In this document: one piece after another, positions 1-10,100 of the stretch
Layout: each line of letters begins with the position of its first letter
Position numbering within the stretch: position 1 is the stretch's first letter
Assembly: GCF_002159495.1 (NCBI RefSeq)
Contig: NZ_NFIT01000006.1
Span: forward strand, 1 to 64,000
Direction of reading: 5' to 3'
DNA: 64,000 nt
From: Olsenella sp. An293
GTDB lineage: Bacteria > Actinomycetota > Coriobacteriia > Coriobacteriales > Atopobiaceae
Notes under the pieces: model-generated
The model's input: the letters and a program-made list of their open reading frames with translations, nothing else
Database searches by the model: none
What the model was told of the DNA's origin: nothing
Made by a program: the position numbers and the translations under genes

Positions 1-953
1 TCTCCCGCCCGTGCTGCCTCCTGGCTCACGTAGTCCACGAGGTCGTGCACGTGCAGCACGTTTCCGCAGGCAAAGATGCCCGGGACGCTCGTCATGAGGG
101 AGTCGTCCACCACCGGCCCGCGCGTCGTCGGCGAGAGCTCGACGCCCGCCGCGCGCGAGAGCTCGTTCTCCGGCAGCAGGCCCACCGAGAGCAGCAGCGT
201 GTCGCAGGGGTAGCGCGCCTCGGTCCCGGGAATCGGCCGCCCGGCGCCGTCCACGCGCGAGACCTCGACGGCCTCCACGCGCCGCCGGCCCTCCACGCGC
301 GTCACGGTGTGCGAGAGCAGAAGCGGGATGCCAAAGTCGTCGAGGCACTGGACCACGTTGCGCTTGAGCCCGCTCGAGTACGGCATGAGCTCGGCCACGC
401 ACGCCACGTGCGCGCCCTCCAGCGTGAGCCGCCGCGCCATGATGAGCCCGATGTCGCCCGACCCCAGGATCACGACCTCGCGCCCGGGAAGCAGCCCCTC
501 GCAGTTGACCATCCGCTGCGCGCAGCCGGCGGTGTAGACGCCCGCGGGTCGAAAGCCCGGTATCCCCAGCGCCCCGGCCGGACGCTCGCGGCAGCCCATG
601 GCCAGCACCACCGCGCCGGCCTCGAGCCGCTCGACGCCGCGCTCGGCGCTCACGCACGTGACGCCCGGCCCCTCCGGCCCCGCGGACACGTCCAGGACCA
701 TGCTGCCGAGAAGGACCTCCACCCCGGCCTCGAGCGCGGCGTCCGCCCAGCGCGCCGCGTACTCCGGGCCCGTGAGCTCCTCGCCAAAGGTGACAAGGCC
801 AAAGCCGTTGTGCACGCACTGGTTGAGTATGCCGCCGAGGGCGTCGTCGCGTTCGACCACGGCCACGGAGCACCGCCCGCCGGCCCGCGCTGCCACCGCC
901 GCGGCGAGGCCCGCCGGGCCGCCGCCCACCACCACGACGTCGTAGCGCCTCAT
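1..953 (-). CDS. FAD/NAD(P)-dependent oxidoreductase, GlpB-like partner (3' end outside window)
   Basis: This is a two-Rossmann flavoprotein of the pyridine nucleotide-disulfide oxidoreductase fold. It starts [19 protein letters not shown] (FAD-binding GxGxxG near residue 10) and has a second dinucleotide motif, [12 protein letters not shown], in the middle. A late CGN motif ([16 protein letters not shown]) is the usual FAD contact. The ATG at 951-953 overlaps the TGA of the upstream gene (ATGA), so the two are translationally coupled. Together with that GlpA-like gene it resembles the paired flavoproteins of the glycerol-3-phosphate dehydrogenase/NAD(FAD)-dehydrogenase/DUF1667 gene sets of anaerobes, where this subunit passes electrons on from the dehydrogenase. 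That role is inferred from neighbours. The C-terminus lies beyond position 1, so the protein is at least 317 residues. Confidence 0.85.
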   Translation of the reverse strand, partial: MRRYDVVVVGGGPAGLAAAVAARAGGRCSVAVVERDDALGGILNQCVHNGFGLVTFGEELTGPEYAARWADAALEAGVEVLLGSMVLDVSAGPEGPGVTCVSAERGVERLEAGAVVLAMGCRERPAGALGIPGFRPAGVYTAGCAQRMVNCEGLLPGREVVILGSGDIGLIMARRLTLEGAHVACVAELMPYSSGLKRNVVQCLDDFGIPLLLSHTVTRVEGRRRVEAVEVSRVDGAGRPIPGTEARYPCDTLLLSVGLLPENELSRAAGVELSPTTRGPVVDDSLMTSVPGIFACGNVLHVHDLVDYVSQEAARAG

Positions 954-2449
954 CGCGCCTCCCCCTCTCCGGCGGGCGCCGGTGCCCCGGCCCAGGCGTC
1001 CTTGTCCGCGCCGACGGCGAGCTCGCTGCCCGGCCCGGCCAGCGTCACCGCGGCGAGGTCGCAGCCCAGCTCGCGCGCGAGGATCTGCGCCACGCGCGGC
1101 GAGCAGAACCCGCCCTGGCACCGGCCCATGCCGGCCTCCACGCGCCGCTTCACGCCGTCGAGCGAGCGCGCGCCGAGGGGGCGTCGGACGGCATCGACGA
1201 CCTGGCCCTCCGTGACCGTGCGGCAGCGGCAGACCACGCGCCCGTACTCCGGGCGCTCCTCCACGAGCGCCGACCACGCCTCGGGCGAGAGGCGCGCGAC
1301 GTCCGGGATCGGCGCGGGCCGCGGGAGCAGCTCGTCCTTCTCGGCCGGGTTGCCCAGCAGCTCGCAGACGATGCCGGCCACCATGCGGCCGATCGCGGGC
1401 GCGGCCGAGAGCCCCGGGGACTCGATGGCAGCGCAGTCCACGAAGCCCGGCGCGCCCGGGACCTCGCCGATGACGAAGTCGTGCCCCGGCTGGTGGGCGC
1501 GCAGCCCGGCGAAGGTACGGATGCGCTCGGAGAACGGGACGTCCCGCACCGTGAGCGCCGCCTTGCGCATCACCTCGGCGAGGCCGTCTGCCGTGGTGTC
1601 GACGCCGTCCTTGTCGTCGATGTCCTCGGCCGTGGGGCCCACGAGCAGGTTGCCGCCCGTGGTGGGCGTCACGAGCACGCCCTTGCCCAGGCGCGTGGGC
1701 AGCGCAAAGACCGTGTGCCGCACGTGCGCGCCGGCCGTGACGTCGAGCACGTGGTACTGGCCGCGCCGGGGAAAGATCTCCAGACGGTCGTCCGGCGCGC
1801 AGACGAGGTTGTGCAGCTCGTCGGCGTGGACGCCCGCGGCGTTGACTACCACGCGGGCCTCGAGCGCGCCGGCGGGCGTGGCAACGTCCCAGAGCCCGTC
1901 GGCGCGGCGCGCCACCTCCGTCACGGGCGAGCAGAGCCTGAACTCGACGCCGTTCACGGCCGCCGTCTCCGCCAGCGCGGCGGTGAGCTGGAAGGGGTTC
2001 ACGATCGCGCCCGTGGGCGCCCAGAGCGCGGCGACGGCGGGCTCCGCGACGTTGGGCTCCAGGCCCCGCAGCTCTTCTCGCTCAACGATGCGCAGGCCGG
2101 GGACGCCGTTTGCACGTCCACGGGCGAGAAGGGCGTCGAGCCCGCGGCGCTCCGCCCTGGCGACGCACACCACGAGCGACCCGATGCGCTCGTAGTCCAC
2201 GCCGAGCTCCTCGCAGAGCGGTCCCATGAGGCGCGAGCCCTCCACGTTGAGGCGCGCCATCAGGGTTCCCGTGGCCGCGTCGAAGCCGGCGTGCACGATC
2301 GCGGAGTTTGCCTTGGACGTGCCGCAGCAGACGTCCTCCTCCGCCTCGAGCACGCAGGCGCTGACCCGCCGGCGCGAGAGCTCGCGGGCGATCGCGCACC
2401 CCGAGACCCCCGCCCCGATGACGATGACGTCGTAGCAGCTCCCGCCCAT
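950..2449 (-). CDS. GlpA-like FAD-dependent glycerol-3-phosphate dehydrogenase with C-terminal [2Fe-2S] (BFD-like) domain
   Basis: The 499-residue protein has an N-terminal FAD motif ([16 protein letters not shown]), a DAO-type oxidoreductase body including [15 protein letters not shown], and a C-terminal BFD-like domain. That domain carries CxC ([12 protein letters not shown]) and CxxxxC ([10 protein letters not shown]) pairs expected to bind [2Fe-2S]. This layout is that of anaerobic GlpA-type glycerol-3-phosphate dehydrogenases, which oxidise sn-glycerol-3-phosphate to dihydroxyacetone phosphate. The ATG at 2449 has a strong upstream AAAGGGG site. It is first of at least two coupled genes and divergent from the LuxR-type regulator, which may control it. 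The exact substrate is inferred; related enzymes act on 2-hydroxyglutarate or other 2-hydroxy acids. Confidence 0.85.
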   Translation of the reverse strand: MGGSCYDVIVIGAGVSGCAIARELSRRRVSACVLEAEEDVCCGTSKANSAIVHAGFDAATGTLMARLNVEGSRLMGPLCEELGVDYERIGSLVVCVARAERRGLDALLARGRANGVPGLRIVEREELRGLEPNVAEPAVAALWAPTGAIVNPFQLTAALAETAAVNGVEFRLCSPVTEVARRADGLWDVATPAGALEARVVVNAAGVHADELHNLVCAPDDRLEIFPRRGQYHVLDVTAGAHVRHTVFALPTRLGKGVLVTPTTGGNLLVGPTAEDIDDKDGVDTTADGLAEVMRKAALTVRDVPFSERIRTFAGLRAHQPGHDFVIGEVPGAPGFVDCAAIESPGLSAAPAIGRMVAGIVCELLGNPAEKDELLPRPAPIPDVARLSPEAWSALVEERPEYGRVVCRCRTVTEGQVVDAVRRPLGARSLDGVKRRVEAGMGRCQGGFCSPRVAQILARELGCDLAAVTLAGPGSELAVGADKDAWAGAPAPAGEGEAR

Positions 2450-2572
2450 GGATCCCCTTTCGCCGTTAGGGTCATCGTTCCCGCGCGCCGGCGCGCTCAG
2501 TCATGCCGCGCGGCGAGCGGTCGGGGCGGCAAGCGGACGCGCAGCGCGCTCCTCTCGGAGCCTTTTGTCAAA

Positions 2573-2592
2573 CTGTTCGCGTTGGCGAACAG
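2573..2592. promoter_or_regulatory. perfect 8-bp inverted repeat between divergent genes, probable operator
   Basis: CTGTTCGC at 2573-2580 and GCGAACAG at 2585-2592 are perfect inverted arms around the spacer GTTG. A TTGTCA hexamer lies directly upstream (2565-2570) and TATGCT at 2602-2607. The site is 38 bp upstream of the regulator start and 124 bp upstream of the divergent glpA-like start. Symmetry and position suggest a dimeric regulator binding site, perhaps autoregulatory. No convincing -35/-10 pair with 16-18 bp spacing was found. Confidence 0.55.
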
Positions 2593-2630
2593 CTCCTCTG
2601 CTATGCTGGCAGCGTCAACGGGAGGTTGTC

Positions 2631-3824
2631 ATGGAGTTCATCACCGCAGGCGAGGCCGCGCGCCGCTGGGGCGTCTCGGAGCGCCGCGTCCAGCACCTCT
2701 GCGCCGAGGGTCGCGTCCCGGGCGCCGAGCGCTTCGGCCGCGCGTGGCGCATCCCCGCCGCCGCGCCCAAGCCGGACGACCCGCGCCGCGCCGCCTCCCC
2801 GTCCCCCGCGAGCCGTCCCGCGCCGCGCCTCAGCGCCGCCCTCATGCCGCTCACGAGCTCGTCCTTCTCGCCCGGCCATGCCCGCGAGTACGTCGAGTCC
2901 CTGGAGGGAGGGCCTCTTCGCGACGTCGCCCTCGCCGAGCTCGCCTACTTCACCGCCCGGCACGGCGACGCCGTTGACCTGGCGGCACCCCACATGGAAG
3001 ACGACGACCTCGGCGTGCGCCTCTCGGCCTGCCTGATCTGCGCCTATGCCAACCTTCCGCTCGGGCGCATCGACCGCGCGCTCGCCGCGCTCGAGGGCGC
3101 CCGCGGAGCGGCCGCGCACGCGGCGGAGCGCGACCCGCGCCTGCGCGCCGCCGAGGGCTTCGTCGCGCAGGCGGCGAGCGTCCTGCTCCACCTCCCCGCG
3201 CCCGATGAGGTCCCGGAGCCCCGCGACGTCCTGCCGCTTTTGCCCCCGGGGCTGCGTGCCTTCGCGTGCTACGTGCAGGCGCATGCGATCTACCTGGACG
3301 GGGACTATGCCCACAGCCTCGGCATCGCGCAGACCGCGCTCGTGATGCAGGGGCAGACCTACCCCATCCCCACCGTCTACCTGCACCTCGTTGCCATCAT
3401 GGACCTGATGTCCCTGCGCCGCGCAGACGAGGCCCGCGAGCACCTGCTCGCCGCGTGGGAGCTCGCCCGCCCGGACGACCTCGTCGAGCCCTTCGCCGAG
3501 CACCACGGCCTTCTCGGCGGCATGCTCGAGGCGGTGATCAAGCCCGCGTGGCCCGAGGACTTCCGCCGCATCATCGACATCACCTACCGCTTCTCGGCGG
3601 GCTGGCGCCGCGTCCACAACCCCGCGACCGGCGAGGACGTGGCGGACAACCTCACCACCACGGAGTTTGCGGCCTCGATGCTCGCCGCGCGCGGCTGGAC
3701 CAACCAGGAGATCGCCGAGCACCTGGGCGTCTCGGCCCACACCGTGAAGAGCTACCTCTCCTCCGCGTTCTCCAAGCTGGGCGTCACGCGCCGCAGGGAC
3801 CTCGAGCGGTTCATGCTGGCGTAG
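2631..3824 (+). CDS. LuxR-family transcriptional regulator with an additional N-terminal excisionase/MerR-like HTH
   Basis: The 397-residue protein starts at the ATG after GGAGG (2621-2625). Residues ~3-45 (ITAGEAARRWGVSERRVQHL followed by a WRIP turn) form a helix-turn-helix of the excisionase/MerR type. A proline/alanine-rich linker follows, then ~250 residues of alpha-helical, TPR-like sequence. Residues ~345-397 are a LuxR/GerE HTH (GWTNQEIAEHLGVSAHTVKSYLSSAFSKLGV). DNA-binding domains at both ends are unusual, because LuxR proteins normally carry only the C-terminal one. It is divergent from the glpA-like operon with a palindrome between them, so local control is plausible. The inducer is unknown. 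Confidence 0.85.
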   Translation: MEFITAGEAARRWGVSERRVQHLCAEGRVPGAERFGRAWRIPAAAPKPDDPRRAASPSPASRPAPRLSAALMPLTSSSFSPGHAREYVESLEGGPLRDVALAELAYFTARHGDAVDLAAPHMEDDDLGVRLSACLICAYANLPLGRIDRALAALEGARGAAAHAAERDPRLRAAEGFVAQAASVLLHLPAPDEVPEPRDVLPLLPPGLRAFACYVQAHAIYLDGDYAHSLGIAQTALVMQGQTYPIPTVYLHLVAIMDLMSLRRADEAREHLLAAWELARPDDLVEPFAEHHGLLGGMLEAVIKPAWPEDFRRIIDITYRFSAGWRRVHNPATGEDVADNLTTTEFAASMLAARGWTNQEIAEHLGVSAHTVKSYLSSAFSKLGVTRRRDLERFMLA

Positions 3825-4161
3825 GCGGGCGGGGTCGACCGCTCTTCTCGTCTGCGCGATTCTCCGCGAAATTATCGCAGTCCATGGGCTCTGTTAACGT
3901 ACCCAACTGCGATTTCTTCGAGGAGAACGGAGCGGAGGCGCGTCGCGGGGCGAGAAGAACGTGCCGAGAAGAACGTGCCGAGAAGAACGTGCCGAGAAGG
4001 ACTTCGCGGGACGAGAAGGGCGCGCCGTCGGTGGGAGTTTTTGGCTCCGCCCCCCGAATTGTCCGTAAATCGGGTGATGTGCTCACCCCCCACCCTCGCC
4101 GATACTTTTGGTTGAACAGTTATGCCTGACGGGCGTACGTCGGCCGAGGGGATGGTGGCTT
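3825..4161. other. 337-bp gap with a tandem CGAGAAG repeat
   Basis: No convincing gene is seen. The stretch holds the 14-bp tandem array at 3951-3999 and a further CGAGAAG at 4012-4018. The end forms the leader of the giant surface-protein gene (GAGGGGATGG upstream of its ATG). No clear intrinsic terminator for the regulator gene is visible. Confidence 0.6.
3951..3999. repeat. 14-bp tandem repeat, 3.5 copies, built on CGAGAAG
   Basis: The unit CGAGAAGAACGTGC occurs perfectly at 3951-3964, 3965-3978 and 3979-3992, followed by a half copy (CGAGAAG) at 3993-3999. Each unit begins with the 7-mer that is over-represented across the whole window. The array lies in the gap upstream of the giant SLH protein. 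Confidence 0.9.
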
Positions 4162-7100
4162 ATGAGAAAACGTCTGCTTCTGATGCTGGGTGCCGCCCTG
4201 CTGTGTCTGGGCATCATGCCCGCGAGTGCGTATGCCGCGGGTTCGGAGGGGTACGAGGTGTCGACCGACTGGGTCACCGGCACCACGACGTACCGGTTCA
4301 CCGACCTCGAGAAAGTCGAACATTTCTCAGTGAAGCCGGAGGGTGACGCGATCCTCGACTTCACGAGGTGCATGGAGCCGCCGTCGGGCACGTCGAAGCA
4401 TCTCATCATTTCACCTGAGGATGGAAAAGCCCATATTACGGTGCGAGGCACGTCGGGCGTCAGCTACGGATTTCTCCACCTGAGCGTGAGCTCCAACATC
4501 GCCGGCCTTATGCTCCAAGATTTCCGGACTGAGAGCAGCCTCTTCCTCGACTACGATGAAGACACGTGTGAGATTGTTTACGACGGCGATTGCGCCGTCA
4601 ATCAGCTCCAGTTCGACGATGCCGCCTACACGGTGCGCGCTGCGGACGACGCGTCCCGCCTCGACCTTGGGTTTGCGTCGCAGGACGAGAAGGGCAGCGT
4701 GACGTTCTCGGGCAACCTCTCCGTCGAAAGCTCACTGAGGGCCGCCACCATGACCATCAGGGATGCCTTTGTAAGCTTTGGAAAGACCTATCTTGGCAGC
4801 GCAATCGTTTCCCCGCAGCTGACCATCGAGAGCTCCACCATCAACGGCGTCGGGCACATCAACTCGTTCGAATATCCCTCGTACGAAACCGTCACTTTTG
4901 ACGCCTTTCACGGCTCGTTCATCACGATTGACGACTCCCAGATCTCTTTTGATGCGGACGTGGGGGGAAACGGCAGTGCCACGGTGCTGGGAAACTCGGA
5001 GACCATCACGATTAAGGGCAGCGTCGTCTCCGGCATCGAGGTGACCAGCGGCTATGGGTGTCTCGGCGGAATCTTTGAGAGGGTGACCATCGAAGGCTCC
5101 GAGGTCTACGCGAAAAGTGACCATGATGCCGCCATCGGTCCCAACGACTCCGCATACGGACAATCCGGTTTCTCGAAGTTCGGCATTACGTCACCGTCCA
5201 TCACCATCGAGGACAGCGTCGTCGAGGCGGCGAGCACGTACGGCGCGGCCATCGGCATGCCGCGGCTCTCTGAATCGCTTCTGGAAAACTATCGCCCGGC
5301 GCTGAGCATCATCATCTCCGGCAAGAGCGACGTCACCGCCACGAGCGTCCGCTCCGCCGCCATCGGCGCGAGCTCAAGCAAGAGTGCCGGCGGTGACGTC
5401 GATGGCGTCGAGATCGAGGTGGGCGCGGGCGACATCACCTGGGGTCGCTCGTCCGACGTTGGTCTTCTTGGCACGCTTCTCAACGTGTTGGGGCTCGACA
5501 GTGGCTCGGCGCCTGAGCGCGACCTCGCCGACGCCGCCGGGCTGCTGAGCGGCTGCACCGTCACCATCAAGGGCTCCCCCACCATCAGCGCCAAGTCCGG
5601 CGTCATGGCCGTCTACGCCGACACCGTGAGCGTGGAGGGCACCAACCTGGTGCAGGACACCATGGTGATCGCGGACGGCAGCGACAAGTACTCCGTCTAC
5701 CCGATGGAGACGCCGGGTGCCGTGACGATTGGCTCGGAGACCATCGGCGAGCTCGGATACGGCTATGCCTCGGTGGCGAGGACGGGCGTTTCCGAGCAGT
5801 CGAGCGCGGCGATGGCTTTCGGTGACTCCCCTCTGACCGACGCCTTGATCGGCGGCACACGGTTCACCGTTTCCCAGGCTGGCGTCCACAGCTTCTTTAC
5901 CACCCCGAGGCTCACGCTCTCCGGCGCGGTCAGCATCACCGGTGCGAGCAACGGGACAGCCTCGGTAAGCACGGTGCTGAATCTCAACCTGAACGAGCTT
6001 GCGCCGGCAAGCGCCGTCACGAACCCCGCTGACAGCCTGACCTTTGCGTGGCAGCGCGACGGTGAGGAAGTCTCCGGTGCCACCTCACGCACCTACCTTC
6101 TCACGGACGCCGATAACGGCAAGGTCATCACCTGCGTCGTGTCCGGCGAGAGATTCTTCGAGGGTAGCGTGACGAGTGACGCGGTTCTCGTGAGCTCCTC
6201 GAACCCGGTAGCCGCGCCGACCCTTGGCAGCCGTACCAAGAACAGCATCACGCTCAACGAGAAGGGCGTGGACTACGAATACCGTCTCGTCGGAACGGAT
6301 GAATGGCAGGACGGTACGACGTTTGGGAACCTCGCGCCCGGCACGACCTACGTCTTCCAACAGAAGGATCCCTCTGACAACGTCAGCGCGCCCGCGTCCT
6401 TCTCGACGCTGTCCGAGGCGCCCAATTCAAACGACTTTAGAATCGACTACGTGAACGAGACCCTGTCCTTCCCGAGCGGCGTCCACCTCTACAGCGATAG
6501 CAACTGCACGGACTGCCTCAACAAGAACTCGTCCAAGACAAGCATCAGCATAAGCGAGTTCATCGACCCGAGCGGCGCTACCCTCTACGCCCGCTTCGCG
6601 ACGGCTGACCCAACGGACACGGAGTCCGTGACCACGATTACCATCCCGGCGCGCCCGGAGGCCCCCACGCTGACCGACGAGGCGATTACGGTGACGTCTG
6701 ACAGCGTCAGCTTCGTGGGCACAGAGGGCGTGTCCTACCGCCTGCTCGCGGGCGGGCGCGTGCTCAAGACGGAGACGGGTGACGGGCAAGCCACCATCAC
6801 GTTTGGCAGCCTCTCCCCCGCTACGAAGTACTCTATCGAGATGCGCGTCGAGGCAAGCAACGAGACGTCCACCTTCCGCTCGGGGGTGGCAGAGCAGAGC
6901 GTCACGACCGATTCCGCCGAGCCCATTGCCCCGACCCTCTACGTTCAGGCAAAGCCCGAGGGCGCAGGATACGAGTCCGTGCGCGTCGGCTTCTCCTGGG
7001 AGCGGCCCGTGACCAACGGCGCCGACATCACCGGTTACGTGATCTATGCGCAGGCGGACGAGGGCTCGTCGGTCGAGGTCTGGAGCTCCGAAAGTGCTGA

Positions 7101-10100
7101 CGTGACCTCGTGCGAGGTCGTCACGGGCGAGTCGGGTGTTGCGCTGCTGCCCGGCGAGACCTATACCTTCACCCTGCAGGTGAACTGGTCTGCGGGCGAA
7201 GAGACTAGCAAGGTGACCTCTGAGGGGGCGCAGGCAATGCTTCCGAGTCTGTCTCCCAATCCTGATGGCTTTACGATTGATTACTTCAATGAGACGCTGA
7301 CCGTCCCTGAGGGCGTGAACCTCTACAAGGACGAGAGCTGCACTGACCGGATCGTCGTTGCAAACAACAAGCTCAGCATCACGGAGTTCATCTCTGACTA
7401 TGGCAAGGAGCCGCAGTCGCTGTATGCCTGCTACGCCTCTGCGGGGAATGACGCCGACGCCGTCACGGAGATTCCGATCCCCGCTCGTACGTACGTGGCC
7501 ACGGTGCGTGAATCGGATATGACCCTGACGCACAACTCTCTTTCGCTGCGAAAAGAACATCTTAAGCTTGATACATACGATTATGAATTGAGGCTGGGCA
7601 GCGATCCTATCGATCTTGCGTCTGACAACGGCTCCTATTTGAAATACGAGGGCCTGACGCCCGAAACGGCCTACTCACTCGTCATCACGAAGCGTGCCAC
7701 CGCGGAGTTGTTCAAATCCTCCATCGTGCAGACGATCACGACCAAGAGGGCGATCGCGAAAAGAGACACCCTGCTGGTGCCTGCGTCGGAGAGCTCCTAC
7801 GCCAGGGCGATTTCCTATGATATTTCTTCACTGTTGGACGGAGCAAAGATTACGGACGTGAGCGAGGAAAACGACGACGCTGGAATCCTAACGTCTCGTA
7901 ATTGGAACAACACGGTTGTCAGGCTCGGGTTCCTATCGGCTTCCGTTGGCCAGTCCGCCACGGTCGAGGTCGAGGCGCAGCTCCCGGATGACGGGGACTA
8001 CCTCGTCCTCACCCTCACGCTCAAGGTCGTCGACGTGATGGCCGAGGGTACGGACGGCACCTATTGGGTGCATGACGAGCTTTCGGAAGATGAGGTTACT
8101 TCGGTCGACGCTGCCCTCGAGAATCTTCCTGACGGCTCGCAGCGTCTTGACGCCTTTGACCTCAGCCCTCTCAATTCCGTAGGCGGCACCGCCGCTACCA
8201 ACGCGGCGTCGGCGAAGGCCACGTGGGAGTTTTCCAAGGATATAGAGACGACGGGCACCTTCGACGTCTATCGCATCGAGAACGGCGCCGCGACTAAGCT
8301 CGATGGCGTGACGAAGACGGACACGGGCATTACGTTCGACGTCCAGGGGGCATCCGCCTGCTACGCCGTGGTCTATACGAGCCCGAAGCCCGAGACGTTC
8401 CAAGTCACGGCAGCCCCGGCACAAAACGGTTCCGTCGAGACGGACGTGCAGACGGCAAGCGCGAATGATACCGTCACCGTTACGGTCACTCCCAGCCAGG
8501 GCTTTAAGCTCGATGCTCTCAACGTCATTCTTGCAACCGGTGATCCCATCACACCGGCACTCCAGACCGACGGCACCTATACCTTCACGATGCCCGCGGC
8601 ACACGTGACCGTCTCCGCCAAGTTTGTCCCCATCACGCCCGTGTTCTCCACCTTCAGCGCCACGTACAATGGCGACAAGAGCACGGTGGACGTCACCTGG
8701 ACGCTTGAGAACAACGGCGCGGCCATCACGAAGTACAGCCTTGCGGTCACGCTTGATGGCAAGCCTATCAACGGCTCCCCCTTCTCGCCCAACACGAACG
8801 AAACGTCTTACAAGCTGACCGGTCTCAAGCCGGGAACGTACAGTCTCGTGCTGACGGCGACTAACAACGGTATGACTGCGACGTCCGAGGCTGTCACGGT
8901 GACAGTGCCCGAGCCCGAGCCGCTCACGTACACCGTGACCGTTGAACCCGCCGAGAACGGGTCCTTCTCGGCATCCCATTCAACCGCCGAGGCGGAAACG
9001 ACGGTCACCATCACGCCCGATCCCAACGAGGGCTATGAGACGGCGTCGGTCATGGTGAAGGGCGCCAACGGCGAGGTCGTGACTGCGACCCCGAACGAGG
9101 ACGGCACCTACGCCTTTGAGATGCCCGCCTCCAACGTCACCGTCTCCGGCACCTTCGAGAAGGTCGCGGACGATGACGAGCCGGCCGAGGACGACCTCAA
9201 CGCCCTTCTCAAGAAGACCTTCGAGGAGAACGATGACTTCGAGGCCGTCATGCTCACCAAGGGCACGTACAGGCTGACCGACGACCTCTCCATCGCCGAT
9301 CTCAAGAAGGAGAACGGGAGAACCAACCTCAAGACCACGAGCCTCTACATTGGCAACGACGCGGACGGCGCGACGGTCGAGCTCGACCTGCAGGGTCACA
9401 CGCTGGATGCCGAAGACTGCGCGCTCATCGTGACGGAGGGGTCTACGCTCAACCTCACCGACTCGGTCGGCGGCGGCTCCATCAGCGGCAGGAAGGGCCT
9501 CTCCTACACGGACACGACCACCGGCACGAAGTACGCCTACGCGGGCGGCATCGCGGTCTACGGCACGCTCAACATGAGCGGCGGCTCCATCACCGGCAAC
9601 CAGGCCGCGGGCGAGGGAGTGCTCGGCTACGGCGGGGGCGTCTACGTCTTTGGCGGCGGCACCTTCAACATGTACGACGGGACGATCTCCGGCAACACGG
9701 CCTCGACGCGTGGCGGCGGCGTGGCGGTGCGCTCCGCCACGGACGCGACGCCCGTGCCCAACCCACTATATGTGGGAGGCGCCGAAATCACGGACTGGAA
9801 CGAGGTCGACGGCGGCGACGTTGACGCGGATCTCTCGGTCGGGCTGCTCGGCTCGCGTGTGGGAGAGGCCGCAGGTAGCTCCGCCGGCACGTTCAACCTC
9901 TACGGCGGGGCCATCACCGGCAACTCCGCGCCGGTTGCCGGAGGCGTCTACGCGGGCGGCGTTGTGAAGATCGGTGAAGACAGCAACCTGCCCGCGGCCA
10001 TATCCGTCACCGGCAACACGTCCGGGAACCTGTACGTTCCTTCCGGCGCCACGGTCACGCTCCTGGCGAAGCCCGCTGAGGGGTCGAGGATCGGCGTGAC

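Noticed and set aside
2573-2592. Possible SOS/LexA box
   Set aside because: The arms are in the order GTTCG...CGAAC, the reverse of the CGAAC...GTTCG order of Gram-positive LexA sites, and the downstream gene is not a DNA repair gene.
3951-3999. Possible CRISPR array
   Set aside because: The 14-bp units are directly adjacent with no spacers and there are no cas genes.
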